NCBI GenBank assembly: GCA_015243575.1
Contig: CP042469.1
Location: 3,190,929-3,254,928 of the forward strand
Length of the DNA: 64,000 nt
Origin: Clostridiales bacterium
GTDB lineage: Bacteria > Bacillota > Clostridia > Peptostreptococcales > Anaerovoracaceae
Reading direction: 5' to 3'
The notes beneath the pieces are model-generated. The model saw nothing but the letters and a program-made list of their open reading frames with translations. It was not told the origin of the DNA and did not search any database. The translations under genes and the position numbers were made by a program. Numbering within the stretch: the stretch's first letter is position 1; every line of letters begins with the position of its first letter. This document shows, in pieces, positions 41,283 through 50,800 of this stretch.

Positions 41283-42164
41283 CTATTCCAACAGATATTT
41301 TTTCACTCCCGATAGGAGCAGACCTGTGCAGCATTGCTTTACTGGCTTTAGCTCTTTTCCTTCCATTCGTTTTTCCACTTCATCCAGATTAAAGCCTTCT
41401 TGAAAGATTACCGAATTTTCGCATCGAATTGCCCCGAAAGGGCAGCCGTAAATACAGCGCAGGCAAACCATGCATTGGTCCATAAAAACCGGTCTAGACG
41501 GTTCTCCTGTCATCCGAATATTACAAGCTGGGCAATGGGATTCGCACCATCCACAGCTTTCGCACGCGTCGGTAATCCTGAGGCTTTGAGCAAACAAATG
41601 CCCCTTTCTGCGTTCCAGTCTGGTAATATACTCGCACACAGGACCTTTTTTGTATTTTGTCCTTCGCTCTATTCCGGAGAACAAATCGTCTACGATCAAA
41701 CTTACTTTTTGGGGGATCGCCCGAATCATCCACATCGCGAGATCATCATTTATCTTAACGGCTAAGTTTGCAGGCATACACATCATGCCTTCATAAACAA
41801 CTTTGACCCCCTTTTTCTCCAGTCCATTGCGGCACCCGTTTCTGCATCCTGTATTTGGCCATACCTCTCCTCCTCCGGACACAGAAATTACCGCAGCCCG
41901 CTTTCCTGATAATCCTCCCTCCAGAGATTCAATCCATCGATAGATCAAACCGGGTGCATCAAACGCATAAACGGGAAAGAGCAGAATATAAAATCCTGCA
42001 GGTTCACCCTTCTCATTTAATTCGTTATCATGTTCCCCAAGTTCAATTAGGCTGACCCCTACCTCCCTTTTCTTCAGTTCCTCATAGAAGGCATCTGCAA
42101 TCCGCTTCGTCCCCCCGGTTCCTGAAAAGTATACAATCTGAACCTCTTCCAAATGAAAACTCAT
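41283..42164 (-). CDS. EFR1-type flavodoxin/ferredoxin fusion
   Basis: A 293-residue soluble electron-transfer protein. The N-terminal half is flavodoxin-like with the FMN phosphate loop VYFSGTGGTKRIADAF (about 11-26). The C-terminal half has two [4Fe-4S] sets, CESCGWCESHCPAC and CMVCLRCIYGCPFGAI (about 195-245). This arrangement is the EFR1 family of anaerobes. The frame is open to 42215, but that start overlaps the TetR gene; ATG 42164 has AGGGGATGGG upstream and is preferred. It directly follows a TetR regulator (stop and frame nearly touch), so it is probably controlled by it. Electron partner unknown. Confidence 0.85.
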   Translation of the reverse strand: MSFHLEEVQIVYFSGTGGTKRIADAFYEELKKREVGVSLIELGEHDNELNEKGEPAGFYILLFPVYAFDAPGLIYRWIESLEGGLSGKRAAVISVSGGGEVWPNTGCRNGCRNGLEKKGVKVVYEGMMCMPANLAVKINDDLAMWMIRAIPQKVSLIVDDLFSGIERRTKYKKGPVCEYITRLERRKGHLFAQSLRITDACESCGWCESHCPACNIRMTGEPSRPVFMDQCMVCLRCIYGCPFGAIRCENSVIFQEGFNLDEVEKRMEGKELKPVKQCCTGLLLSGVKKYLLE

Positions 42165-42195
42165 AATCCCATCCCCTACCTTTGCACAAAATATA

Positions 42196-42846
42196 TCAAT
42201 TGAATAATTCATCAATAAACTGAATTGCCGCCGCTCTGTTATCCTCCTTACCTGGAGGAAGGAAGCCAGTAATTCTGAAGTAGCTTAAGCCATAAATCAG
42301 GGCCATCAAGGTGTATGCTGCCATTTCCTCATCAAGCTCGTTAACATGGTACACTTTCTTTCCATATCGAATCAGCTCCGCTATCCCAGCCACATCATTG
42401 ATATAAACGTTCTTCATCGTCTCCTTCAGTTCAGCGTCCAGTGCTGCTTTCGCAATGTACTGACCGAATAACCTTGCAATCTTACTTTGAGGAAGGCAAA
42501 TCTTTTCGTGACCATCAAGCTCAGACACATTTAGTGGCTCATCCCTTTCGTCACTGACAGGCGGAAGAGATACTTCCACAACCTTCTTGAGCATCTCTTC
42601 CGGCGTCATATCCTGAGTAATCACGCTGCTGATCTTCCTTTGATATGATTTCAAAAATGCCATCATACAGTCCAGCATCAATTGACGTTTGGATTTAAAA
42701 TAATAAGCCACAACACCCTTCGAGAATCCGGCTTTCTCCGCTACCATATCCAAAGTTGTTTTTTCAATTCCGTAAATGCAAAAGCATTCCAATGCTGCAT
42801 TAATCGCCTCAGCCCTACGCAACGGCTCCATTCCCAGTTTCGGCAT
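42196..42846 (-). CDS. TetR-family regulator
   Basis: A 216-residue repressor. The N-terminal helix-turn-helix is typical (about 12-58, FCIYGIEKTTLDMVAEKAGF then SKGVVAYYFKSKRQLM). The C-terminal ligand/dimer domain is not diagnostic. Start ATG 42846 has AAAGGAG upstream. Directly before it is a promoter with a TGACCAGTCA dyad at the likely transcription start, a common TetR-type operator position, so it is probably autoregulated together with the EFR1-type gene behind it. Ligand unknown. Confidence 0.88.
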   Translation of the reverse strand: MPKLGMEPLRRAEAINAALECFCIYGIEKTTLDMVAEKAGFSKGVVAYYFKSKRQLMLDCMMAFLKSYQRKISSVITQDMTPEEMLKKVVEVSLPPVSDERDEPLNVSELDGHEKICLPQSKIARLFGQYIAKAALDAELKETMKNVYINDVAGIAELIRYGKKVYHVNELDEEMAAYTLMALIYGLSYFRITGFLPPGKEDNRAAAIQFIDELFN

Positions 42847-42866
42847 CGCTTTTCTCCTTTTTATTT

Positions 42867-42915
42867 TGACCAGTCAGTATAATTTAAAAGTATACCAAAT
42901 CCTTACCACTGTCAA
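42867..42915 (-). promoter_or_regulatory. TetR gene promoter and dyad operator
   Basis: TTGACA at 42915-42910 with a TACTTT hexamer 17 bases on (or TATACT at 15). The imperfect dyad TGACCAGTCA at 42867-42876 sits at the start of transcription, about 21 bases before the TetR start codon. Confidence 0.6.
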
Positions 42916-43037
42916 GTGAATTATCTCAGAAAATAAATACCTTTACTAAAATCCCTATAACTGTAATTTACTGGTCTCGTTGTTGAAAACTAAGGCTTAT
43001 CTGTCGAAATTAAGGTTTCTTTTTTCCCCGTATCTGA

Positions 43038-43046
43038 TGTTATAAT
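43038..43046 (+). promoter_or_regulatory. extended -10 promoter of the structured RNA
   Basis: TGTTATAAT combines a consensus TATAAT with the extended TG, which makes a weak -35 tolerable. Predicted transcription start near 43053. Confidence 0.62.
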
Positions 43047-43052
43047 AGTAAC

Positions 43053-43295
43053 ATAATACATATCAGTGAACCTCGTATTTCGGGTTTCATGCAGAACATA
43101 GGCGGTGTATCAGAAGTGTCAAAGGTTAGCAACCCAATCATCACTGGAGTAGTGAATATGATGCCGCCAATAAAAATTCGCGGATAGCTTAATGAAGAAG
43201 TATCCTGTTTGCCGTCAGGATGCCTTCCCTTAAGTCTTCTCCTATAAACAAACAGCCAGATCACGAAGCACCTCTTCGTGATTTTGGTTTTTTTT
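43053..43295 (+). ncRNA. stand-alone structured RNA of about 240 nt, family not recognised
   Basis: No gene follows on this strand, yet an extended -10 promoter and a clean terminator frame a highly structured stretch. Stems: TGAACC (43067-43072) with GGGTTTCA (43082-43089). A three-way junction closed by GGCGG/CCGCC (43101-43105 with 43164-43168) and ATCA/TGAT (43109-43112 with 43159-43162), holding hairpins GGTTAGCAACC (43124-43134) and CACTGGAGTAGTG (43142-43154). A long stem of CTTAA/TTAAG, GAAG/CTTC and ATCCTG/CAGGAT (43188-43234). Then the terminator. No T-box, SAM, lysine, FMN, TPP, cobalamin or purine riboswitch core is present, and the ends do not pair as in 6S RNA. It could belong to a family I cannot recall, such as raiA RNA. 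It might instead act in trans. Confidence 0.6.
43260..43295 (+). terminator. terminator of the structured RNA
   Basis: ATCACGAAG (43260-43268) pairs with CTTCGTGAT (43274-43282), followed by TTTGG and eight T. Confidence 0.8.
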
Positions 43296-43368
43296 GCAGC
43301 AGCTGCCGATAACTAACCGTAAGAAACCGCAGAAGGTTCGTTCTAAGGATAATCTGTAATGATCCAAC

Positions 43369-43403
43369 AAAAAAATCCACTATACATTTACTGTATAATG
43401 GAT
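43369..43403 (-). terminator. terminator of the MalT-like regulator gene
   Basis: Minus-strand TCCATTATACA pairs with TGTATAGTGGA, followed by seven T; about 40 bases after the stop. Confidence 0.85.
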
Positions 43404-43441
43404 GGATTGAATGTCGATCAATCGAGAGGAGTCTCGTTCCT

Positions 43442-45925
43442 TCATTCCTGGGATCGTATGTATTGCTGCAGCATCAATCTTGAGTGGATGCCGAGCTTTT
43501 CAAAGATGCGTTTCATCATGGTCTTGACTGTATTCTGTGTAATAAAGAGTCGCTGTCCGATCTCGATATTTGAAAATCCCTGTGCCACAAGACTTGCAAT
43601 TTCTGTTTCTCTCTCAGTCAATTGCGGCCTCTTTTCTATAAAAAATTCCTTTAAAATCTGCTCAACTGCCTCATGATAAGGCAGATACAGTTTCCGAATG
43701 GAACTGACCGCAGTTTGGTATTCTCCCTTGCGAGAAAGCTCCGCTAATAAATGCTCTGTCAGGTCACCATTTTCTACAAAGGGCATCAGCAATCCGTCTG
43801 GCATTGCCAGCGCCAGTGCCGCTCTAATCTCCTCCAGAGCCTTATCCCTCCGATGAAGCTTATCATTTGCCGCCGCAGCATAAATGTGTACATAAATTTG
43901 ACTCAGCAAATTTGGAAAAACAGAAGCAATCTCAAGAAAGTGATCCATACTGCCCAGCAATTTTGCGTAATCTCTGCTCAGCAGCAATGCCCTGCCGTAT
44001 GCAATATGAAACATCGCCATCGCCGGGAAATACATGCGGCTTTCGAAAAATTCTCCATCTAAAATCCACTTGGAAACATCCTGCTTCCTGCCAAGACACA
44101 GCTGAATCCACCCTTCGCAGAGTTCCATCGTATGGATGAGGTTATACCAGCCTCCGCGCTCAAGATCTTCCCTTATCGTTTTCAATCGTTCCCTCGCTAT
44201 CCCATAGTTGCCCTTATATAGATCAATCTTTGCCTGAAGAAACACCGCAGAGAGGAGGATATCCTCCTGCTTGCTGCCCTCTGACAATAAATAGGCTTTA
44301 TAGGCTGCTATTTCTGCACTGTCAAGATCACCGCGAAAGTAATCCCGCTCTGATTCCATAACAAACTCTGCACCGCGTCCGTGCCCCTTGGCAAGACTAT
44401 CATAAAAGGGCATTGCCTCCTGCATCGAATTTAGTTCCCGCTCAAGTTCGCCCGGCTTACGATGAAACATATAGAGAATCGAAGGCGATCCGAAGGTCCA
44501 GCCTCCTCGGGTATCCATAAATCTTGCGGGACTCTCCATAAGCGCTCCCGCTCTTTTGTAGTGCTCCAACATTTTTTCAATGTCATTATAGTCCGTAAAG
44601 CTTTGAAGAACCTCGAATTCACCGGCCAGCTCCCTTGCAGTCTCCGGTTCAAGCTTCCCGCTTTCAAGAAGATCTGCAAGCTCACCGCAAACCGAAGCGT
44701 ACCGTTCTGTTTCGTTGTAAGAGAATAAGCACATCGCATATACAAGCAATGCAAAAGGCTGCTTCATTCGTATTTCTTCAGGGCAAGCCTCCATATATGC
44801 TATAAGCTTTTCCCGGTGCTCGTTATGCATACTATATCCTTGATCCAGCTGCAAAGCAGTAAGCAAGCCATCGAAGTCCTGTGCAAGCTGATAATATTCC
44901 ATCGCCTGGATATAATCTTCTGTTTGCTTGTACCAGCTGGCTGCCCGTCCATAGATTTTTCGTTTCTCATCTGGTGTATTTTGGTCAAAAAAACCTCTGA
45001 GAAATTCAGAAAAAATTTTATGTACCTGATACACTCCGTTACGTGCATCCCAAACAATAAAGCCGTTTCTGCCACTAAGGGTCTCCAAAAGCTCGATGCT
45101 TCCGCCCTTTTCCCACATGTGCGCTGCTTGCTCCTGTGAGAATGCTTCAAAAAAGCACACCGTCATTAGAAGCTCTTTTATCTCTTCAGAAAAGGGAGCA
45201 TAGATCGTCTTGTCGATCAAAGCAGTGATATTTGCTGTAGCTTCAAATGCGCCTTCCGACTGATAACTCAACATCAATAGGTAAAGTCCCGTAATCCAGC
45301 CCTCGGTGTATGATTGCAGCCAAAGGGAATCTTTTTCCTTTAACGCAATGCCGCACAAGCGGTAATAGGAGATGATTTCCTCCAGGCCCAATTCTAAAGC
45401 ATCTTTCTGAATGTGGTTTATATATCCTTTCAGCGTCATTTCCTCGAGATTGTCAAAATGCGTATACCGAGCAGACAGAATGATATGAAAGTTCGGAAGC
45501 TCATTCCAAAGCAGATATTCAATAAAGCCGGCTATCTCGATACAGTCTGTCAGGTGATAATCGTCTACGACCCATATGCTTCCCCCGGAAGGGAGGGCAC
45601 TCTGAATCAAATCCAAAGCTTTTTCCCTCGTCGTGCTGTCACCGGGAAAACCAAGCTGCGTCAGATGCTCCGCTGCGCCTGTATCAATGGTGCGAACCTG
45701 TCTGCAGAACATCGACCAAAATCCCGAAATAGAATGATTAAAAACCTTCTGCCAAAGGACCGTGCAACCTGAATTCTTGAGATATTCACGAACAGCAGTA
45801 GTTTTGCCGTAACCCATGGGAGCCTCTATGATCGTACACGGATAGAATGGAATCTTATTTAATTGTAAGCGAACTTTTTCCGTCACATAAATTGCATTGC
45901 TGTTAAAGGTTCTTTTCTTCGGCAT
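43442..45925 (-). CDS. MalT-type ATP-dependent LuxR-family regulator
   Basis: An 827-residue STAND-type transcription activator. An N-terminal NTPase has Walker A IEAPMGYGKTTAV (about 33-45) and Walker B IWVVDDYH (about 117). The middle (about 340-720) is TPR/helical repeat as in MalT sensor domains. The C-terminal LuxR helix-turn-helix is LTERETEIASLVAQGFSNIE through TQNTVKTMMKRIFEKLG (about 755-810). Start ATG 45925 has GAGGTG upstream. It stands alone with its own terminator, so its targets may be elsewhere; the structured RNA lies just beyond its end. Confidence 0.9.
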   Translation of the reverse strand: MPKKRTFNSNAIYVTEKVRLQLNKIPFYPCTIIEAPMGYGKTTAVREYLKNSGCTVLWQKVFNHSISGFWSMFCRQVRTIDTGAAEHLTQLGFPGDSTTREKALDLIQSALPSGGSIWVVDDYHLTDCIEIAGFIEYLLWNELPNFHIILSARYTHFDNLEEMTLKGYINHIQKDALELGLEEIISYYRLCGIALKEKDSLWLQSYTEGWITGLYLLMLSYQSEGAFEATANITALIDKTIYAPFSEEIKELLMTVCFFEAFSQEQAAHMWEKGGSIELLETLSGRNGFIVWDARNGVYQVHKIFSEFLRGFFDQNTPDEKRKIYGRAASWYKQTEDYIQAMEYYQLAQDFDGLLTALQLDQGYSMHNEHREKLIAYMEACPEEIRMKQPFALLVYAMCLFSYNETERYASVCGELADLLESGKLEPETARELAGEFEVLQSFTDYNDIEKMLEHYKRAGALMESPARFMDTRGGWTFGSPSILYMFHRKPGELERELNSMQEAMPFYDSLAKGHGRGAEFVMESERDYFRGDLDSAEIAAYKAYLLSEGSKQEDILLSAVFLQAKIDLYKGNYGIARERLKTIREDLERGGWYNLIHTMELCEGWIQLCLGRKQDVSKWILDGEFFESRMYFPAMAMFHIAYGRALLLSRDYAKLLGSMDHFLEIASVFPNLLSQIYVHIYAAAANDKLHRRDKALEEIRAALALAMPDGLLMPFVENGDLTEHLLAELSRKGEYQTAVSSIRKLYLPYHEAVEQILKEFFIEKRPQLTERETEIASLVAQGFSNIEIGQRLFITQNTVKTMMKRIFEKLGIHSRLMLQQYIRSQE

Positions 45926-46159
45926 AGCAGCACCTCTTCAACTAACATAGCACCCGACATATGCTTTTACCCATTTTCGACCTCAGTTTCAAACCAAAGT
46001 TTTGAGTATGTCCGTGCTATAAATTACAACCTAGTATACTCCATTCTGGAAAAAATTTCAAATACCAGATTTATAATTTATAGGAACTCTTACATTCCTG
46101 ACTTTTTACTATTTTTAATTCCTTTTTTCTATGCCCATTATCAATTAGAATGGTCCATG

Positions 46160-46192
46160 AAAAAAATCACCCCCAATTGGGGATGATTTTTT
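46160..46192 (-). terminator. terminator downstream of the SLH remnant
   Basis: Stem AAATCA-CCCC/GGGG-TGATTT with A and T runs on both sides, about 28 bases after the stop; works in either direction. Confidence 0.8.
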
Positions 46193-46219
46193 GAAACTGA
46201 TGGGAGACCATGCTGCTGT

Positions 46220-46429
46220 CTAATGTTCCAATCGTTTATATAGCACCTGAGCCATCTCGGCGCGGGTTGTTGTACTTGCCGGAGATAACTTGCCGCCGCT
46301 GCCGGTGACAGTACCCATTTCCACCAGCATGGTCATGGCATCCTTCGCCCAGGGAGCAATCGCTTGAGCATCAGAGAAGTCGGAAAGTGTTATCGCCAAA
46401 ATTTTTTTGGGTATTCTTTGTTTCTTCAT
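46220..46429 (-). pseudogene. short SLH-domain fragment
   Basis: A 69-codon frame starting at ATG 46429 with AAGGAGGAAA upstream. After a basic start MKKQRIPKKILAITLS it has a single SLH motif (SDAQAIAPWAKDAMTMLVEM, then TTTRAEMAQVLYKRL). Functional SLH proteins carry three such motifs and a longer signal peptide, so this looks like what is left after deletion of most of an SLH gene, although the ribosome site keeps it translatable. The first 16 residues may be the remains of a signal peptide or of the sequence before an SLH domain. Confidence 0.6.
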
Positions 46430-46442
46430 TCCAATTTCCTCC

Positions 46443-46673
46443 TTATTTTTGTGCCAGTTGGAATACTTCACTGAGAGAGATTTCGACTTTTCCCTCCCAT
46501 GAAATACAATAACCATCGGTGACCGCTTTTCGGAAAAATGTCTCATCAGCCAGAATTCCAAATCGTATTGTTCCAAGCCTGCTCTTTAAGCTCAAATTCA
46601 CGCTGCTTCCGTTGTCGAGAACGATTTCCAGGCAGTAGTCCTCCTTCGGTATAACGCACACGATTCTACTCAC
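46443..46673 (-). CDS. DUF2442-type small protein
   Basis: A 76-residue protein starting at GTG 46673, preceded by GGAGGTGAGG; the upstream extension to 46802 lacks a ribosome site and reads as junk. The sequence VLDNGSSVNLSLKSRLGTIRFGILADE matches DUF2442, small proteins that often sit beside toxin-like DUF4160 partners or in mobile regions. No partner is visible here. It ends 13 bases before the SLH fragment. Confidence 0.72.
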   Translation of the reverse strand: MSRIVCVIPKEDYCLEIVLDNGSSVNLSLKSRLGTIRFGILADETFFRKAVTDGYCISWEGKVEISLSEVFQLAQK

Positions 46674-46822
46674 TGCCTCACCTCCATAAAAATAAAATCC
46701 ACCGTACTTATCATTGTACAGTGGAAGGTTTTGGCTGTATGCCCCCCTTGGGGTGACAAAGCCGGGTGACAGACTGCAGTTCAGAATGAAAAAGAGGATC
46801 AAACTAGAATATTAAGTAGGAC

Positions 46823-47383
46823 CTATCCTATCTTTGCCAAAGCGTATTTGTCGAGTTCGTGGTTTAAAAGTCTCATAATTTCCAATTCGTCGATCGCATC
46901 GGTTAGGGCGTTGTGCAGCTCGCAGTATGTCCAATCCTCGCTCAACATCCTGTAAACGCTCTCCACTCCATAACCACGCTTCAGCCTGCCCGTACCGTAG
47001 CATTCAGCACAACTCGAAATTTTGGGATTGTGCTGCCTGTAAGCTGCCAGCTTCATAATGTCGTGCCAATCAAGGTGGCGAAGCTCCGGCAAATGTCGAT
47101 AATCAAATGCTGCATTGTATGCAAACATGGTGGTAACATCATGCGCTGCAAGAATCGAGATTAGATCTTTCATTGCCTTTTCCCGTGAGCATTCAAGATC
47201 AGGCTTTATATTGTTCACGTATAGGGCGTTTGTGAACATACCTCCGTGGCTTTTGTACGGTGTGAGTATGTAATATCTTTTCTCTATTAATTGAAAGGTC
47301 AGGGATTCTGCTATGACAACTCCGATGGACATCACCGCATCACCCCAGGTCGTTTCCGTGTCGATCACGGCAAATTTACTCAT
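46823..47383 (-). CDS. DEDDh 3'-5' exonuclease (DNA polymerase III epsilon-like)
   Basis: A 186-residue nuclease of the DnaQ fold: motif I FAVIDTETTWGDA (Asp7 and Glu9 region), motif II AYNAAFDYRHL (about 100-110), motif III HNALTDAIDE with His and Asp (about 158-167). A CX2C-type pair occurs in SSCAECYGTGRL and may bind zinc. Start ATG 47383 has GGAGGT upstream. It is monocistronic, beside the tRNA-Thr. Role could be proofreading, repair or RNA turnover. Confidence 0.85.
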   Translation of the reverse strand: MSKFAVIDTETTWGDAVMSIGVVIAESLTFQLIEKRYYILTPYKSHGGMFTNALYVNNIKPDLECSREKAMKDLISILAAHDVTTMFAYNAAFDYRHLPELRHLDWHDIMKLAAYRQHNPKISSCAECYGTGRLKRGYGVESVYRMLSEDWTYCELHNALTDAIDELEIMRLLNHELDKYALAKIG

Positions 47384-47496
47384 ACTGCTTACCTCCGCGC
47401 GCATTCGTCTTATACCCAAGTTATAGGTCTATCATAGCAAAAATATCCTTTCCCCGCAATCCGTATTGATTGATCAATCAGCAGTATGCGCAACAT

Positions 47497-47538
47497 AAAA
47501 AACCCATAATTACAAATAAATTTGTAATTATGGGTTTT
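47497..47538 (-). terminator. tRNA-Thr terminator (bidirectional)
   Basis: Fourteen-base stem CCCATAATTACAAA/TTTGTAATTATGGG with T runs on both strands, directly after the tRNA 3' end. Confidence 0.85.
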
Positions 47539-47614
47539 TGGAGCTCCCGGGCGGACTCGAACCGCCGACCTGCGCGTTACGAATGCGCTGCTCTACCGCC
47601 TGAGCCACGGAAGC
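47539..47614 (-). tRNA. tRNA-Thr (anticodon CGT), CCA encoded
   Basis: The acceptor stem GCTTCCG pairs with CGGGAGC, the D stem is GCTC/GAGC, the T arm GGCGG TTCGAGT CCGCC, and the loop TTCGTAA gives anticodon CGT, reading ACG threonine codons. CCA is in the DNA. The anticodon stem GCGCA/CGCGC has an A31-C39 mismatch. A promoter and a strong terminator flank it. Confidence 0.95.
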
Positions 47615-47643
47615 ATATTCAGTTTCATTAATGACACTTAAAA

Positions 47644-47672
47644 ATATTACCACTAACAAATTGAATTGTCAA
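47644..47672 (-). promoter_or_regulatory. tRNA-Thr promoter
   Basis: TTGACA (47672-47667), 17 bases, TAATAT (47649-47644), about 30 bases upstream of the tRNA 5' end. Confidence 0.8.
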
Positions 47673-47820
47673 TGGCTACAACCACTTAAATTACGAGAGT
47701 GAAGATTGCTTTAAGGATCGAAGATCGTGGGAGGGATCCTCTCTTCCAATGACGAGGAAACGATCCTCCCTTTCCCCATTTGTGCTCAGAGGCAGGTCAT
47801 ATGTTCGAATGTTTTGAGTA

Positions 47821-50800
47821 TTATCGAATCACTTCATAAGTACAGCCATCAAAGCTCAGATCAAAGCAGCAAATGCTCTTGTAGAGACAAAATCTGCACG
47901 CCGTTTCATCCTTTACTTTTTTCGGCCTGATGTCAATGGAACCGCTGGATAAATTGCTGCATAGTTCCTCCACTTTATGATTTACTGCAGTAAGGAGTTC
48001 TTCAAACTCCTCTTCCTTCAGAAGCTTCCGGTCGGTGGTTCCAGCGTAGGTGCCTTCCTTGGTCTTTTTAATGGGCAGGATCTCCGAATACCCCGAAAAC
48101 TCTCCTGCGATACTTTCGATAATATTGCGGTCATCGAGAACTACACCGTCCAGCTTAAAACTCTTCCGTCTCTCTGCCTTCACTTTCTCATTGTAGTCAT
48201 CATCAACTGCATCAGTAACATCGATCATAGGCTCTGCAATTTCAAAATAGAAGACGCCTGCCGGTTTATGGGATGCAGCTTTTGTTCCGAGAACGGCCTT
48301 TAGATAGAGCATGAGCTGGAGCCTCCAGCCTGCTCTGGCCTCCTCTGTGTCAAACCGCTCTTTACCCGATTTATAGTCGATGATTTTCACATAACCGTTT
48401 GCACCAGCATTACCTGTTTCACCTGCACGATCTGTTTCTCTATTCCCCGCAAGGACATCAACCCGATCAATCTTTCCTTCTATGTAAACCGTCTCCTGTC
48501 CCACCTTGACTTCGATGGCGGAAAACTGTTTTTCGACAGCCCGCCCGAACTCACTCTCAAAGAACACCTGACGAATTTTTCCGGTCTGGATATGTTCCAC
48601 CAACGCCCAGGCCGCATCGCCGCAGACCCGCTTCATACGCATACTTCGGTAACGTTCCTCTTCCCCCTGGGTCAAAACACCTTCCCGGTAACTCTGCGCT
48701 GCTTCATCTACAAACCCGTCAACCATCTCCTGACACGTTTCTTTGGTAACCTTCATCCATGGCGAGGCCGGGTCTGTGACCTCAATACCGGGAACCGAGA
48801 GGGTCTGTGACAGCATCATAAAGCACTGGTGATATACATCCCCGATTTCTCTTCCTGCAATCTCAAAGATTCTACGCTCGTCCGGGTGAAGCCCATAGTT
48901 AATGAAATGTGAAAAAGGGCATCTCGAAAACCGCTCTAAACGAGAGGGGCTCAAGGATAATGGCAGGGAACTGTCCCGGTTGTAGAGCCTCCGGATGAGC
49001 TCTTTCTGAATTTTATTCTGGTGGTTTGTAAAAAGAAGCCCTTCTCTTACAGGGCGGAGCAGTCTCTCATCTTTCGTTTCATACCATTGATAGGCTTCCC
49101 TCCACTCGTCTCGAAGTTCCTTGCCCTCCATAGCTTCACGAAAGGATGCGGTCATATGCCGAAGGGTGCTCTCCGGTGCTTCCATGAGCAGCATAGGATC
49201 TTCCTGATTTAAAATATCCTTTATAATTTTCACATCAGGGAAAATCCTGCGAATCTTATCAAACAAAATAGACGGCTTGCTTTCCTTTCCTTCCAGATCA
49301 GACGCCGAATAGCCCACCCAAAGATACCGCGAGGGCCTTCCGAAGGTCTTGTAGATTGCCAGTTTCTCCTCTTTGGCACGAAGATCATCAATCTTGCAGA
49401 TTTCGATCCCCCTTTTGTACAAAGCCGTTTTCTCATCTTCATTTAAGAGGCTTTCCGATCCTGCAGCAGCAGGAAGGAGTCCGTCATTGGCACCAAGTAC
49501 GATGAGCGCTTTGATATTTCCCGCTCTTGTTCGCTGCATGGTTCCCACCATAATCTGATCGATGGTCGGCGGCAGCAATCCGATTTCTATGGCTCCGAAG
49601 CCGGATTTCAGAATCAGACCATACTCTTCCGCACCCATGGATTCTTCTCCAATGAGTTCCACTAGCTGATCCAGTATTTGTATGATCACATTCCAGATCT
49701 GAGAAGCCTCTTCTGCATATTCAAACTGATTCGCCTCCGTCAGATCGTCTATTAACGATTCTATTTTTTCCGGCATCCTCGCAGTTTTTGTTAGAAATTC
49801 ATAGATTGCAAGCGTTCTATCCCGGACGGTTTGCTTTTGACGAAACTCAACCTCAAACGACGATATGAACGTACAAATTCGCTCTCTGGTTTCATTCAGC
49901 CTTGCGAGAACCTCTTCCCCCTCGGTTTTCATGCCATAGGTAAATTCGGTTTTCCAACGGTTTCCTTTGATTCTATATTTGATTGCGTAGTTTTCCAGTT
50001 CTTCACACTCCTCCGGTGAGACATCAGTAAAATTGGTCTTGAGCATGCGGAAAACGTCTTCATAAAGCCAGCCATTGGCGGTAATATCCACAAGGGAAGT
50101 GATAAATTCAATGGAAGGATGATGAAGGATGTCTCGTTTCTTATCGAGGAATGCAGCAATGCCATAATCTGCGAAGACTCGCTTGATCACAGAAGCTCTG
50201 GTCTCCATATCATTACAAATCACAAGGATATCCCTGTATCGGAATCCTTCTTCTCTGATGAGGTGCTGAATCTTCGCGGCAGCAGTCTCTGCTTCCGCGT
50301 AAAAATTAGCCGCCTGACAAAGAGTTACCGCCGCGCCTCCGGTTGACTGATGATATGGCTGAGCGTAAAGCTCCTGCTCCAGATGAGCCAGCGGTACCAG
50401 CTTCTCTCCCTTTTGATCTCCCAAAGGAATTTGGTACCGTTCGTTGATCGCTTGTTCTTCATACGAAATTCCGGCGGTTTCCGCAAGATCCCGAAGCCTT
50501 CCCATAATGCCCCGGGTCAGATCAAATAAATCACTGTCTCTTCCCTCCGGCGGCTGGCCGCAGCCCGCGGGGCCCAGAGAGCAGTCGGCGGTCAAAACGG
50601 CGTTAACCTCAGAGGAGGTCAGCATGAGCTGCTCAATGATATTCAGCAGTTTGGGGGTCAGATAATCAAACCCGCTGATCCAGAATACGGCTTCCTTCAC
50701 AAGGTTGGAACTTTGTATTTTTGAGATAAATAGATTGAGGTAGTCCTCTGTATCCAGATACTTGTCCGCAATCAATTCCTCGTATTTTTCATAGATAATA

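Noticed and set aside
43040-43264. Minus-strand 74-codon frame in the structured RNA region
   Set aside because: No ribosome site, and the plus-strand stems, promoter and terminator explain the sequence better.
43053-43295. T-box or other known riboswitch
   Set aside because: No T-box GGTGG core, no known aptamer core, and no gene downstream on the same strand.
43053-43295. 6S RNA
   Set aside because: The 5' and 3' ends do not pair to a long closing stem with a central bubble.
47730-47772. Stem GGGAGGGATC/GATCCTCCC after addB
   Set aside because: Long loop and no T run in either direction; left out of the terminator list.
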